Part shown: positions 1 to 9,236 of the stretch, piece by piece
Layout of the letters: each line of letters starts with the position of its first letter
Numbering within the stretch: position 1 is the stretch's first letter
From: Psychromonas arctica DSM 14288
GTDB lineage: Bacteria; Pseudomonadota; Gammaproteobacteria; Enterobacterales; Psychromonadaceae
DNA length: 64,000 nt
Reading direction: 5' to 3'
NCBI RefSeq assembly: GCF_000482725.1
Contig: NZ_AXWP01000025.1
Span: forward strand, 56,023-120,022
Made by a program: the position numbers and the translations under genes
Notes under the pieces: model-generated
Seen by the model: only the letters and a program-made list of their open reading frames with translations
Database searches by the model: none
What the model was told of the DNA's origin: nothing

Positions 1-1365
1 TTGCCACTATCAGAAAGCCTCTTAAGCAATTTAGATTCTTTAAACTACCAAAAGATGACTGAAATACAGGCTCAATCTTTACCATTAATTCTAAATGGAG
101 AAGATGTAATTGCGCAGGGTAAAACGGGCTCAGGTAAAACAGCTGCGTTTACGTTAGGTATTTTACATCGCTTAAACGTAAAACAATTTAGGATCCAGTC
201 ATTAGTTGTGTGTCCCACTCGTGAATTAGCAGATCAAGTAGCGACGGATATTAGAAAACTTGCAAGATCTATCCATAACATTAAAGTAATGACACTATGT
301 GGTGGTACACCACTGAGTCCACAGGCCGCTTCTTTAGAGCATGGCGCTCATATTATTGTAGGCACACCAGGTCGACTTCAAGATCATTTAAGTAGAGGTT
401 CTTTAAACCTTGAACATGTCAGCGTATTAGTCCTTGATGAAGCAGATAGAATGTTAGAAATGGGCTTTCAAGATGCCATTGATAGCATCATAGAGCACAG
501 TCCAAAACAACGCCAAACACTTCTATTTAGTGCGACTTACCCTGAGCAGATACAAAAAATTGCACAGCGTATTATGAATGCACCAAAACAAGTCACCGTC
601 GCCACAACACACGATAATAATATCATTGAGCAAACATTTTACTCGGTACAAAATAATCAAGAAAGAATGATCGCGTTACGTTTGTTATTGAATAGCCACC
701 AACCTGAATCTAGTGTCGTATTTTGTAATACAAAGCGAGAAGTTACTGAAGTTGCTGAAGAACTAGCAAACCGAGGTTACAGTGCCATCGCATTACATGG
801 TGATTTAGAACAGAAAGATCGTGATCAAGCATTAATTCGCTTTGCCAACAAAAGTGCGCGCATTTTAGTTGCAACGGATGTTGCAGCGCGAGGTTTGGAT
901 ATTGATAATTTAAGTGCAGTGTTCAACTTCCATGTCGCCCATGACCAAGAAGTACATGTTCACCGTATTGGCCGCACCGGTCGTGCGGGTAGTAAAGGAT
1001 TAGCCTTTACTTTCTTTAGCACTAAAGATGATTATCGTATTAAATTATTAGAAGATATTCTAGATCGTAATATCAGTGCTAGTCCGCTACCGGATGCCTC
1101 TTTACTTGAAGTAACACCTCCCCCATCGGAGATGATCACAATTCGTATTGAAGGTGGAAAAAAACAAAAAATTCGTCCAGGTGATATCGTGGGCGCATTA
1201 ACTGGTCAGGATGGTATTACCGGACAACAAGTAGGTAAAATCTATGTTGCCGATAACTGGTCTTATGTTGCCGTCAATCGAGCATTGCTAAAAGTTGCGT
1301 TTAAAAAACTCAGCGAAGGCAAACTAAAAGGCAGAAAGTTCCGTGTAATGGTAGTGAGAGGCTAA
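1..1365 (+). CDS. dbpA: ATP-dependent RNA helicase DbpA (5' end outside window)
   Basis: DEAD-box RNA helicase that is activated by hairpin 92 of 23S rRNA and acts in 50S subunit assembly. Walker A AQGKTGSGKT starts near residue 38, PTRELA follows, the DEAD box is at about 146-149, SAT comes next, and the arginine-finger motif HRIGRTGRAG is in the second RecA lobe. The last ~75 residues, containing IRPGDIVGALTG, match the DbpA-specific RNA-binding domain that separates it from RhlE or SrmB. The TTG at base 1 aligns with an internal Leu of the E. coli protein, so about 8-10 codons and the true start lie upstream. The visible 454 residues are nearly full length (E. coli 457). Confidence 0.95.
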   Translation: MPLSESLLSNLDSLNYQKMTEIQAQSLPLILNGEDVIAQGKTGSGKTAAFTLGILHRLNVKQFRIQSLVVCPTRELADQVATDIRKLARSIHNIKVMTLCGGTPLSPQAASLEHGAHIIVGTPGRLQDHLSRGSLNLEHVSVLVLDEADRMLEMGFQDAIDSIIEHSPKQRQTLLFSATYPEQIQKIAQRIMNAPKQVTVATTHDNNIIEQTFYSVQNNQERMIALRLLLNSHQPESSVVFCNTKREVTEVAEELANRGYSAIALHGDLEQKDRDQALIRFANKSARILVATDVAARGLDIDNLSAVFNFHVAHDQEVHVHRIGRTGRAGSKGLAFTFFSTKDDYRIKLLEDILDRNISASPLPDASLLEVTPPPSEMITIRIEGGKKQKIRPGDIVGALTGQDGITGQQVGKIYVADNWSYVAVNRALLKVAFKKLSEGKLKGRKFRVMVVRG

Positions 1366-1748
1366 CTTAGCTAACTACCCATGACTAGAATAAAATAGTT
1401 ATGCACTTATAATCTGAATCAAAGGGCTTTAAAAACATCAATTTCCCGTTTAGTCAATTTAGCACCTAAACGGGCAATATTTAGAGCCTTATTTATTCTT
1501 TATCGCCTATAATCTATAACTCTACAATTTAACCTATCAATAATTTAGCCTATCAATAATGAACTAAAATGGAGCCCCCTCTCTTACCCTAACCACCTTC
1601 TTCAAAAACAATTTTCCTATAAACCTTGTATCAAATACCATTAATCCACGATATGCCTAGACTATAAAAAAAACAGTTTCAAATTTTAATTTGTAACATA
1701 TTGCAACAGCACTATCTACAATGTAAGTAAACGTAACTTCTTATTTTA

Positions 1749-1764
1749 TGTGATCATTTGCACA
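1749..1764 (+). promoter_or_regulatory. CRP-cAMP binding site upstream of ptsG
   Basis: TGTGA-TCATTT-GCACA matches the CRP consensus TGTGA-N6-TCACA in 9 of 10 core positions. It lies about 85 bp before the ptsG start, a normal place for an activator site. This fits the known cAMP-CRP control of ptsG in enteric bacteria. The rest of the 485-bp gap after dbpA is AT-rich and shows no gene. Confidence 0.7.
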
Positions 1765-1850
1765 TTTTTTTAGCATTTCGATCGTTACACTCCAGCCATC
1801 AAATATCGCTACAGATATTTTATTAAAACTTAACCACCTTGGAGAAATCT

Positions 1851-3257
1851 ATGAATATATTTGGGAATTTACAAAAAGTAGGGAAGTCTTTAATGCTTCC
1901 TGTATCAGTCTTACCTATCGCAGGTATTTTATTGGGTGTAGGTGCTGCTAAATTTAGTATCTTACCTGATGTTGTATCACAATTAATGGAACAAGCCGGC
2001 GGTGCTGTGTTTGGTAACATGGCGTTACTATTTGCTATTGGTGTAGCACTTGGTTTTACTAAAAATGATGGTGTAGCCGGTCTTGCTGCTGCAGTTGGTT
2101 ACTACATCATGATGCAAACTATTGAAACATTAGCACCAGGCGCTAACACAGGTGTATTAGGTGGTATCATTGCAGGTGGTATTGCTGCTGCGATGTATAA
2201 TCGTTTCTTCAACATCACATTACCTGATTACTTAGGTTTCTTTGCCGGTAAACGTGCCGTACCGATTATGACCGGTTTTGTGGCAATTATCATGGGTGCT
2301 ATTTTATCAATTATCTGGCCTCCAATTGGCGCAGGTATTGCTTCATTCTCTCACTGGGCTGCAAATCAAAACCCAACGTTAGCTTTTGGTATCTACGGTG
2401 CGGTTGAACGTTCATTAATTCCATTTGGTTTACACCATATCTGGAATGTACCTTTCTTCTTCGAAGCAGGTTCATGTGTTAATGCAAACGGCGAGCAATT
2501 AAACGGTATTTTAACTTGTTACTTATCTGCAGATGATGCTTCACGTGCTGCTGGTAATGGTTTTGGTCAGTTAGCTGGCGGTTACATGTTTAAAATGTTT
2601 GGTTTACCAGCCGCTGCTATTGCTATTGCACACTCTGCAAAACCAGAAAATCGTGCAAAAGTAATGGGTATCATGGTATCTGCTGCGTTAACCTCATTTT
2701 TAACAGGTATCACTGAACCAATTGAATTCTCATTCATGTTCGTTGCACCTGTATTATATGCAATTCATGCATTACTAGCCGGTTCAGCGTTTGTTGTAAC
2801 TAACCTGTTAGGTATGGTTCACGGTACTTCATTCTCACATGGTTTAATCGATTTCTTGGTACTTTCTGCTAACTCACAAAAACTTGTCTACTTTGTTGTT
2901 ATTGGCCTTATCTACGCAGCTGTTTATTACTCTTTATTCCGCATCGTAATTCGTGCTCTTAACTTAAAAACACCAGGTCGTGAAGATGAAGAGCAAGCTT
3001 CAACTGCTAAATTAAATAATGAAGAGATGTCTGCCGCGTTAGTCACTGCATTTGGTGGCAAAGCAAACATCGCTAACTTAGATGCATGTATCACACGTTT
3101 ACGTATCAGTGTTGCTGATATTGCACTTGTTGACCAAGCTGGTCTTAAAAAACTAGGTGCTGCTGGCGTAGTTGTTTCAGGTAATGGCGTACAAGCTATC
3201 TTTGGTACTAAGTCAGATAACTTAAAAACAGATATGGAAGCTTACTTAGCTAAGTAA
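1851..3257 (+). CDS. ptsG: PTS glucose-specific EIICB component PtsG
   Basis: Inner-membrane glucose permease that phosphorylates glucose during uptake, taking phosphate from EIIA-Glc. The N-terminal EIIC membrane domain (about residues 1-370) carries [11 protein letters not shown] and the very conserved [12 protein letters not shown]. The C-terminal EIIB domain has the phosphorylated Cys413 in [10 protein letters not shown]. Similarity to E. coli PtsG is high throughout, at 468 versus 477 aa. The ATG at 1851 is chosen because GGAG at 1841-1844 sits 6 nt upstream. An in-frame TTG at 1839 overlaps that site and is unlikely. No EIIA domain is present, so Crr must come from elsewhere. A CRP box lies upstream and a terminator downstream, so the gene is probably a single transcription unit. 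Confidence 0.95.
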   Translation: MNIFGNLQKVGKSLMLPVSVLPIAGILLGVGAAKFSILPDVVSQLMEQAGGAVFGNMALLFAIGVALGFTKNDGVAGLAAAVGYYIMMQTIETLAPGANTGVLGGIIAGGIAAAMYNRFFNITLPDYLGFFAGKRAVPIMTGFVAIIMGAILSIIWPPIGAGIASFSHWAANQNPTLAFGIYGAVERSLIPFGLHHIWNVPFFFEAGSCVNANGEQLNGILTCYLSADDASRAAGNGFGQLAGGYMFKMFGLPAAAIAIAHSAKPENRAKVMGIMVSAALTSFLTGITEPIEFSFMFVAPVLYAIHALLAGSAFVVTNLLGMVHGTSFSHGLIDFLVLSANSQKLVYFVVIGLIYAAVYYSLFRIVIRALNLKTPGREDEEQASTAKLNNEEMSAALVTAFGGKANIANLDACITRLRISVADIALVDQAGLKKLGAAGVVVSGNGVQAIFGTKSDNLKTDMEAYLAK

Positions 3258-3289
3258 CGCTTTAATACACAGCTTTCTACTCAATATAA

Positions 3290-3319
3290 AATAGGTATCT
3301 CTGAGATGCCTATTTTTTT
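3290..3319 (+). terminator. Rho-independent terminator of ptsG
   Basis: An 11-bp stem (AATAGGTATCT / AGATGCCTATT, one G-U pair) with a 3-nt loop is followed directly by a T run, 33 bp after the ptsG stop codon. Confidence 0.85.
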
Positions 3320-3466
3320 GTCTGTTGGTTTTATCTATATCGTTTTCAATCAATATGCATTATTAAATGGTTAACTCGGACATTTAGACAATGCTTAACA
3401 TAACGACCTTTCCTGCGCGATTAATTGATTACCGAACACCTTTATCGAAAGCTACAACGCTATATG

Positions 3467-3628
3467 ATACCAAGTCCGCTAACTAACTGTTCAATCTTAC
3501 TGGTTAAAAGGAATTATTTTCGCGTTAAAATTTGTATAAAGAGAACAAGTATTTACGGCAATTTATGCCTTAAACTAGCTCCTTTTTTCCTGTGTAATAT
3601 TTGATTATTAAATTAACGGAATTGGTCT
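3467..3628. repeat. MITE-like dispersed repeat, ATACCAA ends (copy 1)
   Basis: About 162 bp with imperfect terminal inverted repeats: left ATACCAAGTCCGCTAACT, right end reading AGACCAATTCCGTTAATT on the other strand. The element at 35150-35311 has the same length and similar internal sequence (AACTGTTC, GTTAAAA, GCCTTAAACTA, TTTTTCCTG). No coding capacity is seen. It fills most of the 560-bp gap between ptsG and the sugar-binding protein gene. Confidence 0.6.
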
Positions 3629-3819
3629 TATTGTGTAAACACGGATTTTCGAGTTAGCGGCACTCAGGGGAACAAGTTAACTTTTATTGGTTGTCGTTAT
3701 AGATTGGAATAAAAATTACGATTTACTCTGTTATATATCCAATCTGATGCTTAAACCTGCTCGCCTCTCGACTTACTTATTTTTGCATTTTGAATGATAA
3801 CCGGCTTAGTCAGCCTATT

Positions 3820-5076
3820 TTACTTTTTATTAACCGCTCTAATGGCTAACGCCAATTGTTTAGTCACTTGTTCTGCGCTGAGATTATCACTCTTAAAATA
3901 AGTACTGATCACTTTCCTCATTTCGCTTTGTAAAAAACTGCTAGTGGCGATATTTTGTGAAAAAGAAGGCACTAAAGCGGACTGTTTAAAGTCATTGAAT
4001 GATTTATGGCTACAGGCATCAAAATCACTAATATCAATATCCGTTCGCACCGGAATAGAACCTTTATCAATATTGAAGTCATGCTGTAATTGTTCGGAGA
4101 GAAGAGTATTAGCCAATATTTCCGTATTTAAATTATCACTATTCTGATGTTGCTTTTTAAAGAAAACAAAGCTGTCAATATTGTAACTGAACAAATTTTT
4201 GCTTTCAGGCACATCCACACACAAATAATCCTTATTAGCGACCTTACCAGAGCTATGCCATAAGCCTTTAGCCCAGTCGCCCATAAATAACATGCCCGCT
4301 TTTTTATCAGTAAGCATTTTACTCGCAATTTCCCAATCTTTACCGACCATACTTTTATCGACATACTGATGTAATCGTTTAAACAATTTAAAAGCATCGA
4401 TCATGTCAGAGGAAGTGAGAACCGTTTCATCAAACTCTACAAAAGCACGTTTATATTTTTCTGCACCTAAAATCGACAACGCAACCGATTCAAATAATAA
4501 ATTATCTTCCCAACTTGTACCGCCGTGAGACAGTGCAATATAACCTGCCGCTTGAATCTTATCTGCAACACTAAAGAACTCACTCCATGTAGTAGGAGGA
4601 GAAAGCTTAAGTTGATCAAAAATGGCCTTATTTAGCCACAACCAATTCACGCGATGGATATTAAGTGGCAGTGCCATATAGTGGCCTTGATAGGTAATGG
4701 TTTGCTTCACCACATCAGGAATATTTTTGTCCCACAATTTATTATTTAAAATATTATCAACTTCTTTTAACATGCCTATTTTTGCCCATTCGGCAATATC
4801 AGGGCCTTTGATTTGTGCTGCATCTGGAGGATTCCCCGATAATGCACGCATTTGTAATACTCGCATAGCACTGCCCCCACCGGACCCTACAATCGCAAAG
4901 TCTTGCCAGCTTATGCCTTGCTTTGCTAATGCCTGCTTCAACACCTTCTGTGCTTCAAACTCACCGGGAGCCGTCCACCAGTGCAACACTTCCAAAGAGT
5001 TTGCACTGCTTGGCATACTCAACAGTAATGGAAGTAACGGCAGTATTTTTTTCAGCTTCATTTTTCTCTGCTTCAT
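3820..5076 (-). CDS. Periplasmic sugar-binding protein (ABC family 1), probable partner of adjacent two-component system
   Basis: Family 1 extracellular solute-binding protein of about 418 aa. A basic N-terminus and hydrophobic stretch (ILPLLPLLLS) ending near SSANS form a signal peptide. The mature start LEVLHWWTAPGE and the later GDWAKGLW resemble glucose/mannose-binding proteins of the GtsA type. Several starts are possible: ATG 5085, 5076 and 5061, and TTG 5094. 5076 has GAG 4 nt upstream, and 5061 gives the cleanest signal peptide. It is the third gene after a response regulator and a histidine kinase, 67 bp after the kinase. No permease or ATPase gene is next to it, so it may serve sensing rather than uptake (inference). 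Confidence 0.8.
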   Translation of the reverse strand: MKQRKMKLKKILPLLPLLLSMPSSANSLEVLHWWTAPGEFEAQKVLKQALAKQGISWQDFAIVGSGGGSAMRVLQMRALSGNPPDAAQIKGPDIAEWAKIGMLKEVDNILNNKLWDKNIPDVVKQTITYQGHYMALPLNIHRVNWLWLNKAIFDQLKLSPPTTWSEFFSVADKIQAAGYIALSHGGTSWEDNLLFESVALSILGAEKYKRAFVEFDETVLTSSDMIDAFKLFKRLHQYVDKSMVGKDWEIASKMLTDKKAGMLFMGDWAKGLWHSSGKVANKDYLCVDVPESKNLFSYNIDSFVFFKKQHQNSDNLNTEILANTLLSEQLQHDFNIDKGSIPVRTDIDISDFDACSHKSFNDFKQSALVPSFSQNIATSSFLQSEMRKVISTYFKSDNLSAEQVTKQLALAIRAVNKK

Positions 5077-5143
5077 ATTTCTCATTAATCGCAATTGCTA
5101 CTTTCGTCCAGCATTTTAAATTAGGGCGGGAAGGCCATTCAAT

Positions 5144-6577
5144 TTATTTTTTATAATTACGCGGGAAGATAATAACAACCTCCAACCCGCCCTGCTCACG
5201 ATTGATCAGGTGTAAATCACCATTATGAGCATGAATAATATTACGTGCAATACCCAACCCAAGTCCATGCCCTTGGTCATCATTGTGTAACCGTTTATAG
5301 GGTTGAAAAATAGTTTTTAGTTCATGCTCGGGAATACCAGGCCCATTATCTTGAATAATAATTTCTAATTTTTCATCACTATCAACCATTTGAACATCAA
5401 CCTTGCCGCCATATTTAACGCCATTTTCAATTAAGTTAGATAAGCAACGTTTTAACGCTAATGGTTTGCCTTGATAAGGAGAAATACTGGCCGGTTTGAT
5501 CACAATTTTTTCAGTACGATTTTCACTAATTTGTAATAATAACTTAAGCACATCAACATATTGAATATTCTCATGAATATCTGTGTCTTGAACGCTTTGT
5601 ATCGCCCCTTTTACAAGGATCTCTAAATCATCTAAATCGTGGTTAAAGCGCTCTGTTTGTTGCTCATCATCTAATAACTCGGCGCGTAATCGTAAACGAG
5701 TGATGGGCGTTTTTAAATCATGTGATATGGAGCGAAATAACAATTCACGATCTTGTATGTAACGTTGTAACTTTTGTTGCATACGATTAAAAGCACGGGT
5801 TGCATCAACAATTTCTGTGGCGCCGTGTTCTTTTAGCGGTGCTTGGTCTAGGTCAATACTCATCACAGAGACTGCCTTCGCTAATTTTTGTAAGGGTTTA
5901 GTTTGTTGTCTAAATAATAAATAGATAAATAACAATAATAATAATGTTGTAAAAAACAAGGTCAAAATCTGTTGCGCGGAGATCAACTGGTTATCCGAAA
6001 GTAAATAAGGGGGGGGTAAAATAGCGGCTAAATACAACCACTCATTGCTTTCTACTTCAATTTGCAACACCAATATAGGTGGCTCTGCAGTTGGAATAAT
6101 GAGCGAGTAAGCGCCCCATGAAGGTGGCAGATCTTTTAATAAAATATCATTTTTTAAAACGTGTAAATCATCTGGAGACGAGAATTCAATTTCTAAATTT
6201 TTATCTGCGGCGATCCCCGCAGTTAATACTTCGCTGACGGTTGCAATAACTTGCCTTTTTAATTTGCTATCTTGAATAGGATTAATATGTATTTTTTCAC
6301 TATTCAGAGAAACAAAAAAACGACTCCCTCCCATGCCCCGCAATTGTTCAAGCACAAGATGACGATATTTAAGGGGTAAATCATTAAAAAACACGACCGT
6401 ACTTAGCGCGCTTTCAGCGAGATGTTGAGCATTAGCAATCACCGATTTTTTTTCACTCTCGGAGAACTGGTGAACCCAAAAAAAGCTGCTGATAGCTTGT
6501 CCTGCGACAACAGAGCAAATCGTCAGTAATAACATGCGTGATATAAGTGAGCGAAAAAATAATTTAAACATCGACAT
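5144..6577 (-). CDS. Sensor histidine kinase, OmpR-type partner
   Basis: Membrane sensor kinase, 477 aa. TM1 is at about residues 12-34, a periplasmic sensor region at 35-200, and TM2 at 202-222. A HAMP-like linker and a HisKA domain follow, with phospho-acceptor His286 in SISHDLKTPITRL. The HATPase domain shows the N box NLIENGVKYG, DNGPGIP, and GHGLGLGIARNI. The ATG overlaps the stop codon of the response regulator by one base, so the two are translationally coupled. Binding-protein-linked kinases such as GtrS of Pseudomonas are a reasonable comparison, but no signal can be read from the sequence. Confidence 0.9.
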   Translation of the reverse strand: MSMFKLFFRSLISRMLLLTICSVVAGQAISSFFWVHQFSESEKKSVIANAQHLAESALSTVVFFNDLPLKYRHLVLEQLRGMGGSRFFVSLNSEKIHINPIQDSKLKRQVIATVSEVLTAGIAADKNLEIEFSSPDDLHVLKNDILLKDLPPSWGAYSLIIPTAEPPILVLQIEVESNEWLYLAAILPPPYLLSDNQLISAQQILTLFFTTLLLLLFIYLLFRQQTKPLQKLAKAVSVMSIDLDQAPLKEHGATEIVDATRAFNRMQQKLQRYIQDRELLFRSISHDLKTPITRLRLRAELLDDEQQTERFNHDLDDLEILVKGAIQSVQDTDIHENIQYVDVLKLLLQISENRTEKIVIKPASISPYQGKPLALKRCLSNLIENGVKYGGKVDVQMVDSDEKLEIIIQDNGPGIPEHELKTIFQPYKRLHNDDQGHGLGLGIARNIIHAHNGDLHLINREQGGLEVVIIFPRNYKK

Positions 6578-7311
6578 TAATCAGCACTTTTAAGCGGCGC
6601 AATAAATAAATAACCTTTGCCACGCACGGTTTTAATTATATTAGGGGCTTTGGCATCGTCACCTAAAAAGTGTCGTAAACGACTAACATGAACATCAATA
6701 CCACGCTCATTAGCAAAGGCATCTCGACCATGCAATGCTTGGCAGATCTGATCTCTGGAAATAGGCTGATTGTTACTATAAATAAATAACATTAATAATT
6801 GAAAATCCGCCCCAGTTAATGTGAATACATTTTGATGGTCATCTATTAATACTTGTTGTTGTGTATCTAATTGCCAATGAGCAAAAGAATAAAAACGTTT
6901 ACTTTCCTGATTTTTTTGCTCAGTATTTTGTTGTTGGGAGAAATGAGTGCGTCTTAATAACGCTTTAATACGAGCTAATAATTCGCGAGGACTGAAAGGC
7001 TTCGCAATATAGTCATCAGCACCGATCTCCAATCCTAATACTCTATCCATTTCATCTGAGTTTGCTGTGAGCATTATAATCGGTACATTTGAATGTTGAC
7101 GAATGCGTTGACACAGCGTAAACCCGTCATCACCAGGTAACATAATATCCAGAATAATTAAATCAGGTGTATGTTGTGTTAATAACGAATCCATTTCAAT
7201 GCCTTCCGCAGCAGTGATCACATCAAAACTGTTTTTCGAAAGGTACTGTGCTAATAATTCCCTAATATCTTGATCATCATCAACTACTAATATCTGTTTT
7301 ATGTTACTCAC
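6577..7311 (-). CDS. Response regulator, OmpR/winged-helix family
   Basis: DNA-binding response regulator, 244 aa from the proposed GTG. The receiver domain has the acidic pair in VVDDDQD, the phosphorylated Asp in LIILDIMLPGDDGF, and the switch Thr and Lys in MLTAN and AKPFSPRELLARI. The C-terminal winged helix has GIDVHVSRLRHFLGDD and VRGKGYLF. The GTG at 7311 is chosen because GGGGG lies 5-6 nt upstream and receiver domains begin at this point. An ATG at 7368 would add 19 residues unlike the family and would fall within a palindrome. It heads the regulator-kinase-binding protein operon. Confidence 0.9.
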   Translation of the reverse strand: MSNIKQILVVDDDQDIRELLAQYLSKNSFDVITAAEGIEMDSLLTQHTPDLIILDIMLPGDDGFTLCQRIRQHSNVPIIMLTANSDEMDRVLGLEIGADDYIAKPFSPRELLARIKALLRRTHFSQQQNTEQKNQESKRFYSFAHWQLDTQQQVLIDDHQNVFTLTGADFQLLMLFIYSNNQPISRDQICQALHGRDAFANERGIDVHVSRLRHFLGDDAKAPNIIKTVRGKGYLFIAPLKSAD

Positions 7312-7359
7312 TATTACCCCCACTTTATTGCTGTCTGTGATGCGAAGAATACCCAAATA

Positions 7360-7373
7360 ACCCAACATTGGGT
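7360..7373. promoter_or_regulatory. Palindrome upstream of the response regulator, possible operator
   Basis: ACCCAA-CA-TTGGGT is a perfect 6-bp inverted repeat. A third half-site ACCCAA lies at 7351-7356. It sits about 50 bp before the GTG start, where autoregulation by the response regulator would act. Function is inferred from position only. Confidence 0.35.
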
Positions 7374-7494
7374 AGTGTTAAAGATAGGAAACCTCGAGTG
7401 TGTTTAAAGTGTTTATTTTTTGCGCTTTATATAAAAAATATAATTATTAATCAGTATGTTAAAAAAAAAGGTTAATTTTAGTTAGTTTTTACCC

Positions 7495-7522
7495 TTGCTA
7501 TAGCAAAAATGGATGATAAAAT
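7495..7522 (+). promoter_or_regulatory. Candidate sigma70 promoter with palindrome, norspermidine operon
   Basis: TTGCTA, 16 bp, TAAAAT form a plausible -35/-10 pair. The -35 is part of a perfect 12-bp palindrome, TTGCTATAGCAA (7495-7506), so a repressor bound there would block the promoter. The leader ORF starts about 55 bp downstream. Assigned by consensus only. Confidence 0.45.
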
Positions 7523-7585
7523 GCGCGCGTTTTAACACTCAATCAATTTTATTATAACGATTAACTCAATACGGAGGCTCAAACA

Positions 7586-7687
7586 ATGCAACACACTTAC
7601 ATTGACTCATCTGAACCTTTGAATCGTTATTTCACACCTCAAAATCAATACTTATTACAGTATCCTGGACGCACAGTAGAACCTTGA
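7586..7687 (+). CDS. Leader peptide candidate, 33 codons, upstream of norspermidine genes
   Basis: A short reading frame with a strong ribosome site (GGAGG at 7573-7577, 8 nt before the ATG) and a TGA stop at 7685. The peptide begins MQHTYIDSSE and ends YPGRTVEP, so the last codon before the stop is proline. Pro-stop is slow to terminate and is used by the TnaC arrest peptide. The frame lies between a good promoter and the diaminobutyrate aminotransferase gene, with 136 nt of leader after it. I know no named family for it. It could be a polyamine-sensing leader or simply a small protein. The ribosome site makes translation likely, but the regulatory role is inference. Confidence 0.5.
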   Translation: MQHTYIDSSEPLNRYFTPQNQYLLQYPGRTVEP

Positions 7688-7823
7688 GCTAAGACGCTTA
7701 AAACCCTTTAGTGCAACGTATATTTGTAATTAAATTTATTGCTATACCTTATTTACACAATTCTGTTTATCTGCTGATAAACCAATTTCGTACTTTATTT
7801 ATTTCCAATTAGTGGAGCGTAAA

Positions 7824-9236
7824 ATGCAAAACGTCCTTAATTTAGCACCAGAGTGCAAATTAACAAACGAACTAGAAGTCCCAGTTATTACAACACCATA
7901 TGACTTAACACCAGATGAAATGTTATTAAGCCAAGAACATTATGAATCTGAAGTTCGTTCATATCCTAGACGTTTACCTATCGCTATCAAAAGTGGCCGT
8001 GGTGCCATTATTGAGGATACTAAAGGACAGATATACCTGGACTGTTTAGCTGGCGCTGGCGCATTACCATTAGGTTACAACCATAGTGAAATCAACCAAG
8101 TATTGATTAACCAAATCAATGCAGGTGTGCCTTACCAAACATTGGATTTAACGACACCTAGCAAAGATGCATTCATCAAAGCTGTGATGCAATTTCTACC
8201 GGCTAACTTTGCTAAAACAGCGCGTATTCAATTCTGTGGGCCATCTGGCGCTGATGCAGTAGAAGCGGCTATCAAGCTGGCTAAGTTATACACCAAACGT
8301 AATACCATGGTTTCATTCCACGGTGCTTACCATGGTATGACCAATGGCTCTCTCTCTTTAACCGGTAACTTAAGCTCTAAAAGCCGCCGTACTGGATTAA
8401 TGTCAGATGTACATTTTATGCCTTTCCCATACAACTTCCGTTGTAAATTTGGTTTAGGTGGTGAAGAAGGTGCTGCACAAAGCATTCGTTATCTTGAATC
8501 TGTTTTATGTGATGATGAATCAGGTATCACTAAACCTGCTGCGATCATCGTTGAGCCAATTCAAGGCGAAGGTGGCGTATTACCTGCTCCCAAAAAATGG
8601 TTACAAGAATTACGTCGTATTGCCACTGAGCACGGTATTTTACTGATTTTTGACGAAATTCAATGTGGTATTGGCCGCAGTGGCGACCACTTTGCATTTG
8701 AAGAATCAGGTATTGAACCAGATGTGCTTATCTTATCTAAAGCAATTGGTGGCAGTATGCCAATGTCGATTATTTTATTTAATGAAAAATACGATTGCTG
8801 GAATGCAGGCGAGCACACAGGCACCTTCCGTGGCAATCAATTAGCAATGGCAAGTGGTGCAAAAACACTAGAAATTATCCAACGTGATAACCTAGCAAAA
8901 AATGCAGCGGAACGCGGTGAACAACTACGAACAGCTTTACGCGATATTCAAGCTGACTTCCCACAAATTGGTGAAGTACGTGGCCGTGGTTTAATGAATG
9001 GTATTGAAATTGTTAAACCGGGTGTATTAAATAGCCTTGGTCAAGCCGAAGCCGATCCAACATTAGCGATTGCGATTCAACGTGCAGCACTAGAGTTAGG
9101 CTTAATCATTGAGAAAGGCGGTCGTCGTGGTGCGGTATTACGTTTCTTGCCACCCCTTATTATTAGTCAAACGCAAATAGAGTTTGTTGCAACAACCATG
9201 GCAAAAGCAATTAAAATTGCAGTGGAAGCACAATAA
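7824..9236 (+). CDS. dat: Diaminobutyrate-2-oxoglutarate aminotransferase
   Basis: Class III PLP aminotransferase, 470 aa, making L-2,4-diaminobutyrate from aspartate semialdehyde and glutamate, the first step of 1,3-diaminopropane and norspermidine synthesis. Visible marks are GPSGADAVEAAIKLAK, the FHGAYHGMTNG segment, IFDEIQCGIGRSG, and the PLP lysine K306 in LSKAIGGSMPMS. The ATG at 7824 is chosen over the GTG at 7812 because GGAG at 7814-7817 is its ribosome site. The stop overlaps the start of the decarboxylase gene (TAATG). In V. cholerae these two activities are fused in one protein, while here they are separate and coupled. EctB (ectoine) is related, but the decarboxylase neighbour decides against it. 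Confidence 0.93.
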   Translation: MQNVLNLAPECKLTNELEVPVITTPYDLTPDEMLLSQEHYESEVRSYPRRLPIAIKSGRGAIIEDTKGQIYLDCLAGAGALPLGYNHSEINQVLINQINAGVPYQTLDLTTPSKDAFIKAVMQFLPANFAKTARIQFCGPSGADAVEAAIKLAKLYTKRNTMVSFHGAYHGMTNGSLSLTGNLSSKSRRTGLMSDVHFMPFPYNFRCKFGLGGEEGAAQSIRYLESVLCDDESGITKPAAIIVEPIQGEGGVLPAPKKWLQELRRIATEHGILLIFDEIQCGIGRSGDHFAFEESGIEPDVLILSKAIGGSMPMSIILFNEKYDCWNAGEHTGTFRGNQLAMASGAKTLEIIQRDNLAKNAAERGEQLRTALRDIQADFPQIGEVRGRGLMNGIEIVKPGVLNSLGQAEADPTLAIAIQRAALELGLIIEKGGRRGAVLRFLPPLIISQTQIEFVATTMAKAIKIAVEAQ

